Of a stretch of DNA of 64,000 nt, positions 52,267 to 60,806 are shown in pieces. Position numbers and translations under genes: made by a program. Location: the NCBI GenBank assembly GCA_018655015.1, contig JABIKK010000009.1:1-64000 (forward strand), written 5' to 3'. The notes beneath the pieces were generated by a model that was not told the origin of the DNA, did not search any database, and worked only from the letters and a program-made list of their open reading frames with translations. The stretch's first letter is position 1; each line of letters begins with the position of its first letter. This stretch comes from Candidatus Woesearchaeota archaeon (GTDB lineage: Archaea > Nanobdellota > Nanobdellia > SCGC-AAA011-G17 > UBA489).

Positions 52267-52917
52267 TTAATCTTTAGACATAGTGTCCAATATTTTGCCA
52301 CCAATTATCAACAATACAAAGAATACTGTAAAGAACCCTATCGCTCCAGCAACCATTGAATTGTCAGCAAATGCCTTTTCGTAAACTGTGGTTGCCCAGT
52401 AAGTAATTCCTACAATCGCACTGAATTTGGCAGAAATTTTCATTCTTTTTTTTGAGAATGTTTTTTTTAGCCAGTTATTTTCTAACTCTAAGTCTTTAAT
52501 TGTGATTTTTTGTGATTTTTTTACTAAATCTGTTTCTTTTTTGAAACAATTAATTACCTCTCCATATAGTAAATTATTTACCTCCCCTTTTATCAAACAA
52601 TCTTTTAGTCTGTAACATTTTTTTAATGCCTTCATTTTCCTTTCTGCATGACTGTCAGAATATAGATTAATACTTGCGAGTGATATAAGCACCAAAATTA
52701 CTCCAATAATCATTGAAAGTTTGGAATAAGGAAAGTCTTTCTTAACATAATCTATCATTAAATAAAGCATATTAAAACAAATTAAAACCATAAATAATGC
52801 AAATGGGATAACCTTTCCAGAAATATTGCTCCAAGAATGTTTGTGAGAAGTTTCATAGTAACAGATTATGTTATCTATGATTTTCAATTTTTTGCTAATT
52901 ATATTTGCACTATCCAT
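52267..52917 (-). CDS. four-helix membrane protein
   Basis: 216 residues: two membrane helices near the N-terminus (VIPFALFMVLICFNMLYLM; MIIGVILVLISLASINLY), a soluble basic middle (ERKMKALKKCYRLKDCL) and two C-terminal helices. Not recognised. It lies between the integrase and the Cys-rich gene, same strand. Confidence 0.6.
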   Translation of the reverse strand: MDSANIISKKLKIIDNIICYYETSHKHSWSNISGKVIPFALFMVLICFNMLYLMIDYVKKDFPYSKLSMIIGVILVLISLASINLYSDSHAERKMKALKKCYRLKDCLIKGEVNNLLYGEVINCFKKETDLVKKSQKITIKDLELENNWLKKTFSKKRMKISAKFSAIVGITYWATTVYEKAFADNSMVAGAIGFFTVFFVLLIIGGKILDTMSKD

Positions 52918-52941
52918 GGGAAATATTAAATTTATAAGTTA

Positions 52942-54213
52942 TTAACTCTTCCTAAACTCGTCCATAATGTCAATAAAGCTCTTTTCTGGGTGCTTCACGG
53001 CATAAGAGAATACTTCCATGATTTCTTTTTCAGCAGCCCTGTTACTCTTTATTACTTCTCTATCAGTCAATCTATTACAATGGATACATATTTTTTCAGA
53101 GAACCCAATTGTTTTTCCGCAGATACATGTTTTTGTAGAAGGTGATAAATCCTCGAACTCTTTTTTATCTATCATGCCCCTTTTAGCAAGTTCTCTTTTG
53201 AAAGTATCTTCTGCCCCAGACATATCATAAGTTTGTAATTGTTTTGTTGAAGTCCAACCTGCTCTATGTTGAATGTCTACATCAGAATCACCTCTCAGTC
53301 TACTAAACGTTACACCATTTCTTTTTAGCGAATATGGAGTTATTTTTTTATCAATGTTTAATTTTTTACAAGCCAACTTTAATTTTTTATTCATGTTGTC
53401 AGGAGTTATTGGCCTATCCTTGCTTCCATTGGAAAAAAATAGGTATGCATCTTTATCTCCTTTGAAAGGATGTTTTGAATACCACTTAATGAAATAAGGG
53501 AATGAATCTATACACTGTAAAAACTTAACTCCTTCCTTGCCATGCGAACTAATCCAAATCTTTGCATATTCTTCATTAATTTCTACATCTGATATTTTGG
53601 TGTAGCATAACTCTTGTGGCCTTGTTAGGGATTCTACAGATAGAGTGATGTATGCTTGAATCTGAGGATTATCACTAAAGTATTCTATTATTCTTTCATA
53701 CTCAAAAAGAGTTAACTTATCATTTCTTCTTACTTCCCTACTTTTGTCAATCTTTGGAGATAAGTGCCTTACAGGATAAGGAGTAATCATTTCGTCAATT
53801 CTACCACGTTCATCCCTCTCGGGAAATAATTGTTTCCACATGAACTTAATATCCCTAATAAAATCAGATTTAGTCTTTGGACTTTTGTTCATTGTATGAC
53901 TAAAAGCAACAATTTCATTGATATCCTCTCTTTCACAATCTTTCAAATCTTTTGTTGTTGCAAAACTTAACATCCTTAAAGTTCCAAGAAGTCTTAGTCT
54001 TCGAATATAACTTGTGTCCCTGCTATCAAAGATTTTGCCAAACTGTCTAAAATATTGCAGATTAACTTTGTTCTTACAGTAGTACTTAGCAACCTTAGAT
54101 GTTAACTTTGTTAGGTCATCAATGTTCGACATGAACTTTTCGTACCGTTTTTTACTTCCGTATATGTCTTCTTCTGGCATTTTGTGCTCCCAGGACAGAT
54201 ATATTTTGTCCAT
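52942..54213 (-). CDS. tyrosine recombinase/integrase with C-terminal zinc ribbon
   Basis: 423 residues. Catalytic set: Arg198 (ESLTRPQEL), a Lys in the beta-hairpin region (HGKEGVKF), Tyr294-x-x-x-Arg298 in place of HxxR (TPYSLKRNGVTF), Trp320 in the usual His/Trp position (HRAGWTSTKQ) and nucleophile Tyr329 (LQTYDM). An N-terminal SAM-like helical domain precedes it, and CICGKTIGFSEKICIHC is a zinc ribbon. It lies 42 bp from the right repeat and should carry out site-specific integration and excision. Confidence 0.92.
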   Translation of the reverse strand: MDKIYLSWEHKMPEEDIYGSKKRYEKFMSNIDDLTKLTSKVAKYYCKNKVNLQYFRQFGKIFDSRDTSYIRRLRLLGTLRMLSFATTKDLKDCEREDINEIVAFSHTMNKSPKTKSDFIRDIKFMWKQLFPERDERGRIDEMITPYPVRHLSPKIDKSREVRRNDKLTLFEYERIIEYFSDNPQIQAYITLSVESLTRPQELCYTKISDVEINEEYAKIWISSHGKEGVKFLQCIDSFPYFIKWYSKHPFKGDKDAYLFFSNGSKDRPITPDNMNKKLKLACKKLNIDKKITPYSLKRNGVTFSRLRGDSDVDIQHRAGWTSTKQLQTYDMSGAEDTFKRELAKRGMIDKKEFEDLSPSTKTCICGKTIGFSEKICIHCNRLTDREVIKSNRAAEKEIMEVFSYAVKHPEKSFIDIMDEFRKS

Positions 54214-54254
54214 TTAAACCATTTAGTGCACTGTGCATAAGAAAGAACATAATC

Positions 54255-54289
54255 TGCGGCGGCCGAGATAAATTAGTTAGTTCTAATGC
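54255..54289 (+). repeat. right 35-bp element-end site (attR-like)
   Basis: TGCGGCGGCCG, then AGATAAA, then TTAGTTAGTTCTAATGC, the same arms as at 42014-42048 with a different 7-bp centre. The right arm contains the dyad ATTAG-6-CTAAT (54272-54287). It lies between the integrase start and the LAGLIDADG gene, as expected for an attachment site next to int. Confidence 0.8.
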
Positions 54290-54374
54290 TATGGAACCCA
54301 TTCTATAAATGGCATTTGTCACACTTACCTTCTTTCCAGATAAGTTAATTTAAGTATTTAGTCAATTAAAACTT

Positions 54375-55091
54375 ATGAATTGTTTAGACAATAAATTAAA
54401 TCAACTAAATGTAAAGACTAGTAAAAAAAGGTATTATAATTCAGAATATGCTAAAGTAACAATTCCTGATAAATCTTCTTTTGAGCTAGGAGAATTTGTA
54501 GGAGCATTTTCAGGAGACAGGAATTACTGTTTTAATGAAAAAACTGGACACCATAGAATAAGAATATATCTTCATAAAAATGACGATATTGATTATGCAT
54601 ATATCTTAAAAAGTCTGATAAAAAAACTTTTTAATAAAACTGCTTGCACATATTCTAAAGAAAATTGCTTAATAATTAGTATGTCAAGTAGAAAAATCTA
54701 TGATGTTTTAAAATTAATCTTGTTTTTTGGAAACTATAAAACCTTGAACGTCTCATTAAATGGAGAGGTAAATGATTATGATTGTTCTTTTTTGAGAGGT
54801 TTTGTTCGGGGATTAATGGATACTGACGGATATGTTAGTACTAATGGAAATATTTGCATAGGATTAATATCTGAACTTGCAATAAACCAATTAAGTGAAA
54901 TCTTTGTAAAAGAAAATTTAATCTTTACTAGAAGTAAAAGAAAAGTTAGAGGTAAAATGAAATACCCCCTTCATATGTTAAGTATCTCTCGCAAATCTAC
55001 TAAAAAATATCTTGAGATTATAGGATTTTCAAATCCAAGAAAAAGAAAATTTGCAGTTGAAAGAAATTTAAGTGCGGTAGGAGGGATTTGA
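54375..55091 (+). CDS. LAGLIDADG homing endonuclease
   Basis: 238 residues with two LAGLIDADG-type helices: LGEFVGAFSGDRNY (about 38-51) and FVRGLMDTDGYVS (about 146-158), so a single-chain enzyme. It stands alone, not inside an intein or rRNA intron in this window. Its last six codons run into the 3' end of tRNA-Gly on the other strand, which suggests insertion next to, or decay of a longer ORF at, the tRNA. Confidence 0.82.
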   Translation: MNCLDNKLNQLNVKTSKKRYYNSEYAKVTIPDKSSFELGEFVGAFSGDRNYCFNEKTGHHRIRIYLHKNDDIDYAYILKSLIKKLFNKTACTYSKENCLIISMSSRKIYDVLKLILFFGNYKTLNVSLNGEVNDYDCSFLRGFVRGLMDTDGYVSTNGNICIGLISELAINQLSEIFVKENLIFTRSKRKVRGKMKYPLHMLSISRKSTKKYLEIIGFSNPRKRKFAVERNLSAVGGI

Positions 55092-55146
55092 ACCCTCATT
55101 AGAGCGTTGGCAACGCTCCGTAATAACCAGGTTATACTACTACCGC
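55073..55146 (-). tRNA. tRNA-Gly (GCC)
   Basis: 74 nt, all arms pair: acceptor GCGGTAG/CTACCGC with discriminator A, anticodon stem GAGCG/CGCTC with loop TTGCCAA (anticodon GCC), T arm GAGGG-TTCAAAT-CCCTC. No intron and no encoded CCA. A minus-strand TTTATATAC box lies about 25-35 bp upstream. The 3' end is overlapped by the LAGLIDADG ORF. Confidence 0.95.
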
Positions 55147-55227
55147 ATTGGTTCAATAATTTTCTAAATAGTATATAAATATTTTGTGGATGGAAATGTA
55201 TATAAGTCCCTCTTAAATGGGAAAGAT

Positions 55228-55647
55228 ATGACCTATGATTTTGTTATATGTTCTGGATACTTTAATCCATTACATAAGGGACATGTTGAGTATTTACAAC
55301 TAGCTAGGAAACTTGGAAAAGAATTGTGGGTTATAATGAATAATGATGAACAAGTTAAGATTAAGGGTTCTAAGCCTTTCATGGATCTAGATGAAAGATG
55401 TGTGATTGTTAAAGAGTTGAAGTCTGTTGATAATATTTTTATTAGTGTTGATACTGATCCAAGTGTTTGTGAATCAATTAAAGAGTTAGGTAAGAAATTA
55501 GGTGGTACGAAGTGTTTTGCTAAAGGTGGAGATAGGTTTGTTAATGAAATACCTGAAGCAAAGATTTGTATGGAATTAGGAATTGATATTGTTGATGGGC
55601 TTGGTAAAAAGATACAGAATAGTAGTGACTTGTTGAAGGACTATTGA
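55228..55647 (+). CDS. cytidylyltransferase-family nucleotidyltransferase (HxGH)
   Basis: 139 residues from ATG at 55228, which is 26 bp after a TATATAAG box (55199-55206) and so leaderless; the track start at 55186 lies upstream of the promoter. Motif SGYFNPLHKGHVEYLQLAR (HKGH) near the N-terminus is typical of the glycerol-3-phosphate cytidylyltransferase/RfaE superfamily. It couples a phosphorylated small molecule to a nucleotide, perhaps for surface sugars or lipids. Confidence 0.85.
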   Translation: MTYDFVICSGYFNPLHKGHVEYLQLARKLGKELWVIMNNDEQVKIKGSKPFMDLDERCVIVKELKSVDNIFISVDTDPSVCESIKELGKKLGGTKCFAKGGDRFVNEIPEAKICMELGIDIVDGLGKKIQNSSDLLKDY

Positions 55648-57257
55648 CTAGTTTCTGGATAAGTCCCCATAGTTATATGTGCTTTGAATGCTCTTAGTTG
55701 TGCTGGTTTGAATGAAGTGGGATATGCTTCATGGATTTCTTTTAGAGGTATTCCTTCACTAAGTAAATTAATTGCATCTTCTTTTGTAATTGTTTCTATA
55801 TCTCCATTTGTTTCAATTGTTTCTTCTAATGTTGGTTCTTTTGTTCCATTGGCCCTCATAGTTTGCCATGCTTTCCAAGCTGCTAAAGATTTAAGTTTTG
55901 GACCCCTATACTTTTCTCTAATTTGATCTGTTGTTAAACCATCATCTAATTCTTCTAGTGCTTTTGCTTTTGTTAATACTGGCTTTGCTGAACTCCCGAG
56001 AAATTCTCTCTCAGCATATTCTTTTTTCAATTTACTTAACGTCTTTTTTCCTCTGAACTTTCCTGATGCCTTAACATACTTTCTGATTAACCCGCTTAAT
56101 GCAGACCTATTTCTTACTCTTAGATTCTTTGGGAAACCTGTTGCTTGAGCAATATTCCTAGCAGCCTTTACTACCTCTCTTGGATGTGCAAGAAAATAAA
56201 CATCGCCAACCATGGGGGCACCAGATTCAGAAATATAAGAATAGGTCCGTGCATCTATTTCCTTGAAAAATTTATACGCTTTGTTAGCCTCAGTTATTGC
56301 ATTCAAAACAACCATATGCTCACTTACATCGCGTATGCTATTTCTTAAACAAGCTCTTTGAATTGCGTTCCAAGTGATGCCTTGGAGACTATAACTTAAT
56401 TTTGCACCAACTCCTTGTGAGGACATCCTAGACAATAAAAATAAATTCCTTGCGTCAAATTGTTCTTCGGAAGTTACTTCTCCGAATGCTGACTCTTCTA
56501 GTTTTCTTGCTTCTTCAATTGCAGTTTTATCTGCAAAAAAATTGAATATATCAACTACTCCAGTCTCTAAATCTCCCGCAGCAACAGTACTTCTTAATAA
56601 CAATGAATAACTTTTCTTTTTATCTTCCGAAAGATTTGATTTAGCTCTCGCACGCTGATCAAAATCATCAACTGCTTGACCATAAGAACTACTTGGTCCA
56701 AAAATTCTTTCTGTTACTTCTGGGGCATTTGTAAGGGTTACACTTGTAGGATTGGATCTCTGATCTTCTTCGCAAATTCTAGAAAAACCAGACACACCAT
56801 GGTAAATGTCTCTAGCTTGAGGATCCCTTTTAATTAAGTTCGCAACATGTAATACAAAATTATCTCTTCCTTGCTTCTTAACAAGACTAGTTAAACAATC
56901 AATCTGGTCAAAACTTAACCCACCAGTATAATCTAAACTAATGACTCCAAAATTGTGACCCCCTAATCCTGCAATATAATCATCTAAACTTTGATTAACA
57001 ACTTGTATTCCTGGGCAGTTTGCTTCTATTTGTTCTGCAATTTCCGGATCTCTTTCTAAGCCAACAATATTTTCTCTTGGAATTCCTAAAGGATCATAAA
57101 CTTCTGTAACTTCTGCAGCATCAATTCCTGGAAAACATAGGACTGAAATGTCTTGAGGTTTACGGAAAGTTAGTAAAGTTCTTTCTACCATTCCCCTTAC
57201 TAAATCTCTTGATTTAGCTTTTGCCCAATCTCCTGCATAATGTTTTTCGGTGCTCAT
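55641..57257 (-). CDS. large protein with N-terminal SAM methyltransferase-like domain
   Basis: 538 residues. Residues about 35-150 resemble a class I SAM-binding fold: ISVLCFPGIDAAEV, then IVGLERDPEIAEQI (acidic end of strand 2) and VISLDYTGGLSFDQI in the motif IV position. The rest is helical with repeated DNA-binding-like modules (LEELDDGLTTDQIREKYRG; LLSEGIPLKEIHEAYP). It overlaps the 57254 gene by 4 nt. It may be a nucleic-acid methyltransferase, but that is inference. Confidence 0.6.
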   Translation of the reverse strand: MSTEKHYAGDWAKAKSRDLVRGMVERTLLTFRKPQDISVLCFPGIDAAEVTEVYDPLGIPRENIVGLERDPEIAEQIEANCPGIQVVNQSLDDYIAGLGGHNFGVISLDYTGGLSFDQIDCLTSLVKKQGRDNFVLHVANLIKRDPQARDIYHGVSGFSRICEEDQRSNPTSVTLTNAPEVTERIFGPSSSYGQAVDDFDQRARAKSNLSEDKKKSYSLLLRSTVAAGDLETGVVDIFNFFADKTAIEEARKLEESAFGEVTSEEQFDARNLFLLSRMSSQGVGAKLSYSLQGITWNAIQRACLRNSIRDVSEHMVVLNAITEANKAYKFFKEIDARTYSYISESGAPMVGDVYFLAHPREVVKAARNIAQATGFPKNLRVRNRSALSGLIRKYVKASGKFRGKKTLSKLKKEYAEREFLGSSAKPVLTKAKALEELDDGLTTDQIREKYRGPKLKSLAAWKAWQTMRANGTKEPTLEETIETNGDIETITKEDAINLLSEGIPLKEIHEAYPTSFKPAQLRAFKAHITMGTYPETSQ

Positions 57258-57742
57258 TTTTTTAGTGGGAAAACTTCAGTTATTTCATCCCCAAGATGGT
57301 AGTCTAGTTGTCTTCCAAAAATTTCAATAGGTTTACGGCCAGGGAGAATTATTCTTCCAGAGTTTTCATCAAAAGAAGGTTGTCTCCGTTCACGAGGAAA
57401 TCCAAAAGGAGATAAAATTGCTCTCGCTATACTTTCAAAATTAGATTTATCTGCTGGATCAAAAAATATGCCTAATGGATGATTTCCCTTTTCAAAAGAA
57501 AGTGTGAATCCTGAAACAATTCCTGAAAGAACTTCATGATCAAGATCTGTTGAGAATCTATTTCTTGAAGGATCTCTACTTGAAGGTCCATACACATCAC
57601 TTTCTAAAGGGTTTATAGACCCAAGATATATTGTCTTGAAATGATTAGAATCGTCGTACTTTTTTCTAGCCCATGTGCCATCTGGGTATTGGAGGTATTG
57701 TGAGCCCTTACTTGTTATAAACCTTAAATCTGGATGAATCAT
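57254..57742 (-). CDS. hypothetical protein
   Basis: 162 residues, mixed fold, Arg/Asp-rich loop (YGPSSRDPSRNRFSTDLDHEV) and a C-terminal beta part (GRIILPGRKPIEIFGRQLDYHLG). Not recognised. Translationally coupled to the methyltransferase-like gene downstream. Confidence 0.55.
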   Translation of the reverse strand: MIHPDLRFITSKGSQYLQYPDGTWARKKYDDSNHFKTIYLGSINPLESDVYGPSSRDPSRNRFSTDLDHEVLSGIVSGFTLSFEKGNHPLGIFFDPADKSNFESIARAILSPFGFPRERRQPSFDENSGRIILPGRKPIEIFGRQLDYHLGDEITEVFPLKK

Positions 57743-57873
57743 GAAGAAAATGGTCTAAATTGCTTTAAAAAGGTTTCTTTTTGTTACTACTTTATAGGGA
57801 GAATATATTGGGTGTGTGGAGGCAATTTATAAATCTCACACCTAAATCACCTAAAATTTTTTAATAACTTAAT

Positions 57874-58893
57874 ATGGGTTCTAGTTGGGGAACAATTATG
57901 ACTAGAAATAAATTATCTATGAATTATCCAAAATTTCTTCATATGTTGAGAGTTGTTGAAAAGGCAGTTCATGAAGGAAGGGGATTTTTTCAAGGAGATT
58001 GGAGAAGAAGATTTTTACCCCAGTGGAATTTGCCTTCATCTTTGGAATATGAACCTCGAAGAAAAGAAGTTGCAAAACCTGAAGCAGCTGCAAGATGGAT
58101 TTTTACGCGTGTTGCACTCGATAGGCTTTCTTTGTCAACCCAATTAGGAGAGTATGCAATAAATGCCTGGGAAGATGATAGCACTAGGTGGTTGTTTAAT
58201 CCTGGGGAAGTTGTTGATCGTTCTATTGGTGAAGTTGAAGATGCATTAAAAGATTGTTTTAACCATGCATTACCTGTTACACCTGGCATGAGTGGAGGTG
58301 AAGGATATAGGAATAATGCGGGAGCACTTATTGGTCAATATGGTGGAGATGTTAGAAATGTTATTAGTGGTATATCTGTTGCACAGGGAATTAATAGACT
58401 GAAAAAATTTGATGGTTGGGGGCCCGGACTTTCCAGATTGTTGATGATGGAGTTACATGATCGAAGAATTGTTTCCCCAATTAATCCAGGTGATTTAGAA
58501 AATAAAATTGATAGGCATAAGGCCGCTATACCTCTTAACACTGAATGTGTAACTGCATCTAGCGAAAATGTTCATATGAGTAGCATTTCAAAATTCTTAC
58601 AGGAATCTTATAGGTTGGCCTTTGAATCTCTTGAACTTCCGCCAGAAGATGTTGATGCTGCGATTTGGGTTATCGGCTCAAAGGGTTGTGTTAAACAGAG
58701 AATTTATCATTGTAATTCTCATTGTCCTTTGTCTCCTATTGCAAGCGGACTTTGTGTTAGAGCTTCAAGTTTGGGGCATAGTAGTGGATCTTTTTCTTTG
58801 ATTAAAAATGGAGATATAGTCGATAGTAGAAGACCCAACTCTCAAATACCCTTAGATTTTACAGGTATTCAAGGTTTAGAGTATGAAGTTTAA
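57874..58893 (+). CDS. hypothetical protein with C-terminal Cys cluster
   Basis: 339 residues; ATG at 57898 (MTRNKLSMNYPKF) preceded by GGGG is an alternative start. Helical, with Trp-rich segments, and a C-terminal set of Cys/His (GSKGCVKQRIYHCNSHCPL) that could bind zinc or an Fe-S cluster, as in some HhH DNA glycosylases or lyases. No family is confidently recognised. Confidence 0.6.
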   Translation: MGSSWGTIMTRNKLSMNYPKFLHMLRVVEKAVHEGRGFFQGDWRRRFLPQWNLPSSLEYEPRRKEVAKPEAAARWIFTRVALDRLSLSTQLGEYAINAWEDDSTRWLFNPGEVVDRSIGEVEDALKDCFNHALPVTPGMSGGEGYRNNAGALIGQYGGDVRNVISGISVAQGINRLKKFDGWGPGLSRLLMMELHDRRIVSPINPGDLENKIDRHKAAIPLNTECVTASSENVHMSSISKFLQESYRLAFESLELPPEDVDAAIWVIGSKGCVKQRIYHCNSHCPLSPIASGLCVRASSLGHSSGSFSLIKNGDIVDSRRPNSQIPLDFTGIQGLEYEV

Positions 58894-58951
58894 AGTTTTA
58901 TGTATTTTCTAAACACAATTAATTAATAAACTTGTGAGATTCTGGAGATTT

Positions 58952-60751
58952 ATGTGTGGAATAATTGGTTATATTGGAGAAGAGAATGCAAAATCTATTT
59001 TGATAAATGGTTTGAAAAAGTTAGAGTATAGGGGATATGATAGTGCAGGTATTAGTGTTGTAAATAATAAATCTTTGATTACATTAAGAAAAAAAGGTAG
59101 AATTTCTGAATTAGAAAAATGTGAAGATATTAATGATCTTGAAGGAAATAGGGGTATTGCTCATACAAGATGGGCAACGCATGGTGCACCGAATGAACTA
59201 AATGCTCACCCACATGTGGATTGCAGTGGTAAAATATCTGTAGTTCATAATGGAATTATAGAAAATCATAGTGCTTTGAAAAAAGTTTTAGAACAAGAAG
59301 GACATAAAATAAAATCAGACACTGATTCCGAAATAATTGTTCACTTAATTGAAAAGTTCTATTCTGGAAGTTTGGAAGATGCTATGGCTAAAACTGTTAA
59401 ATGTTTAACAGGAGCATTTGGAATTGCCGCGATTCATTCCGATGAAGATAATATAGTTATAGCAAAAAAAGGATCCCCATTAGTTATTGGTATTTCTAAT
59501 AAAGGTATGTTCGTTGCATCTGATGTTGCAGCAATTCTTGATTATACAAAAAAAGTAATTTATCTAAATGATAATGAGTTAGCAGTAATAATGAAAGACC
59601 ATTATGTTGTTAGTGATATTAATGGAGAACAAGTTGATAAAATTGTAGATGAAATAACTTGGAGCGTTCAAGAAATAGAAAAAGGCGGATTTGACCATTT
59701 TATGTTAAAAGAAATTTATGATCAACCTAAGGCATTGGAAAATTGTTTGAGAGGTAGAGTAAAAGATGGAAAAATAAAATTAAGTATAGATTTCCCACCT
59801 AATGACATAGAGAGAATTGTAATTGTTGCATGTGGGACAAGTTGGCATGCTGCTTTGGTTGGAAAATATTTATTGGAAAACATAACAAATATCCCTGTTG
59901 AAGTGGACTATGCCTCGGAATTTAGGTACAGGAACCCATTAGTTAATGAAAGAGACGTAGTAATAGTAATATCTCAATCTGGAGAAACTGCGGATAGTTT
60001 AGCTGCGATAAAAGAAGCTAAGAAGAAGGGGGCAAAAACTATTGGCATTGTTAATGTTGTGGGCTCAACAATTACAAGAGAAGTTGATTCTGGAATATAT
60101 ATTCATGCTGGACCAGAAATAGGTGTTGCAAGTACTAAGGCGTTTACATGTCAAATTGTTGCTCTTGCACTACTTGGCCTTTATCTTAAACAAGAAAGAG
60201 GATTGTCTGTCGATCAAAAAATAATTGAAGCACTCTATGAATTACCTGAAAAAAGTAAAAAAATATTAGAAAGTTCTAAGGAGATTGAAATGATTGCAAA
60301 AGAGTTTGTTAATTCAAAGAATTTCTTATTTCTTGGGAGAGGAATTAATTTCCCAACAGCATTAGAAGGTGCTTTGAAGTTAAAGGAAATATCATACATT
60401 CATGCAGAAGGTTATCCTGCTGCTGAAATGAAGCATGGACCAATTGCATTAATTGATGAAGAAATGCCGGTTTTCTTTGTTGCTACAGATTCTGAGAATT
60501 TCAAAAAAATTGTTGGTAATATGGAGGAAGTTAAAACTCGGGGCGGGAAAATAATAACATTAACTGATCAGAAAGATGATACGGTTGAAAGTTTATCTGA
60601 ACATGTGATTTATGTTCCAAAAACTATTGAAATTCTATCTCCCATATTGAACACTATACCAACCCAGTTGTTTGCATATCATGTGTCTAACTTAATGGGA
60701 TTGGATGTGGATAAGCCCAGAAACCTTGCTAAGTCAGTAACTGTCGAGTAA
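58952..60751 (+). CDS. glmS: glutamine-fructose-6-phosphate aminotransferase (isomerizing)
   Basis: 599 residues from ATG at 58952, so that Cys2 (MCGIIGYIG) becomes the N-terminal nucleophile; the track's GTG at 58934 would block it, and GGAG precedes 58952. Glutaminase domain to about 240 (GIAHTRWATHG, NGIIENH), then two SIS sugar-isomerase domains (VACGTSWHAALVGKY; ISQSGETADS). It makes glucosamine-6-phosphate for glycans. Confidence 0.96.
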   Translation: MCGIIGYIGEENAKSILINGLKKLEYRGYDSAGISVVNNKSLITLRKKGRISELEKCEDINDLEGNRGIAHTRWATHGAPNELNAHPHVDCSGKISVVHNGIIENHSALKKVLEQEGHKIKSDTDSEIIVHLIEKFYSGSLEDAMAKTVKCLTGAFGIAAIHSDEDNIVIAKKGSPLVIGISNKGMFVASDVAAILDYTKKVIYLNDNELAVIMKDHYVVSDINGEQVDKIVDEITWSVQEIEKGGFDHFMLKEIYDQPKALENCLRGRVKDGKIKLSIDFPPNDIERIVIVACGTSWHAALVGKYLLENITNIPVEVDYASEFRYRNPLVNERDVVIVISQSGETADSLAAIKEAKKKGAKTIGIVNVVGSTITREVDSGIYIHAGPEIGVASTKAFTCQIVALALLGLYLKQERGLSVDQKIIEALYELPEKSKKILESSKEIEMIAKEFVNSKNFLFLGRGINFPTALEGALKLKEISYIHAEGYPAAEMKHGPIALIDEEMPVFFVATDSENFKKIVGNMEEVKTRGGKIITLTDQKDDTVESLSEHVIYVPKTIEILSPILNTIPTQLFAYHVSNLMGLDVDKPRNLAKSVTVE

Positions 60752-60806
60752 TAGTGTTTAGCTAAACATATAAAGGGAAAGATCTTTTTGAAGTCTAGGT
60801 GAATTT

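Larger units (their letters stand above)
42014..54289. mobile_element. putative 12.2-kb integrative element
   Basis: The block is bounded by directly repeated 35-bp sites (28 of 35 bases identical) and carries a tyrosine recombinase 42 bp from its right end. The cargo is accessory in character: secreted Cys-rich proteins, lipoproteins, small regulators (winged helix, ribbon-helix-helix), a zinc/HNH-like protein and a beta-helix protein. Iteron-like repeats lie near a putative DNA-binding initiator-like protein. No housekeeping gene is inside. Boundaries are inferred from the repeats; excision was not shown. Confidence 0.7.

Noticed and set aside
55073-55146. tRNA-Gly as the attachment site of the 12-kb element
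   Set aside because: No second copy of the tRNA 3' end was found in the window, and the 35-bp direct repeats explain the boundaries better.
57811-57842. GGTGTG ... CACACC inverted repeat around a TATAAAT box
   Set aside because: Six-base arms 20 bp apart are not rare in this composition; no regulator is nearby, so it was not called an operator.
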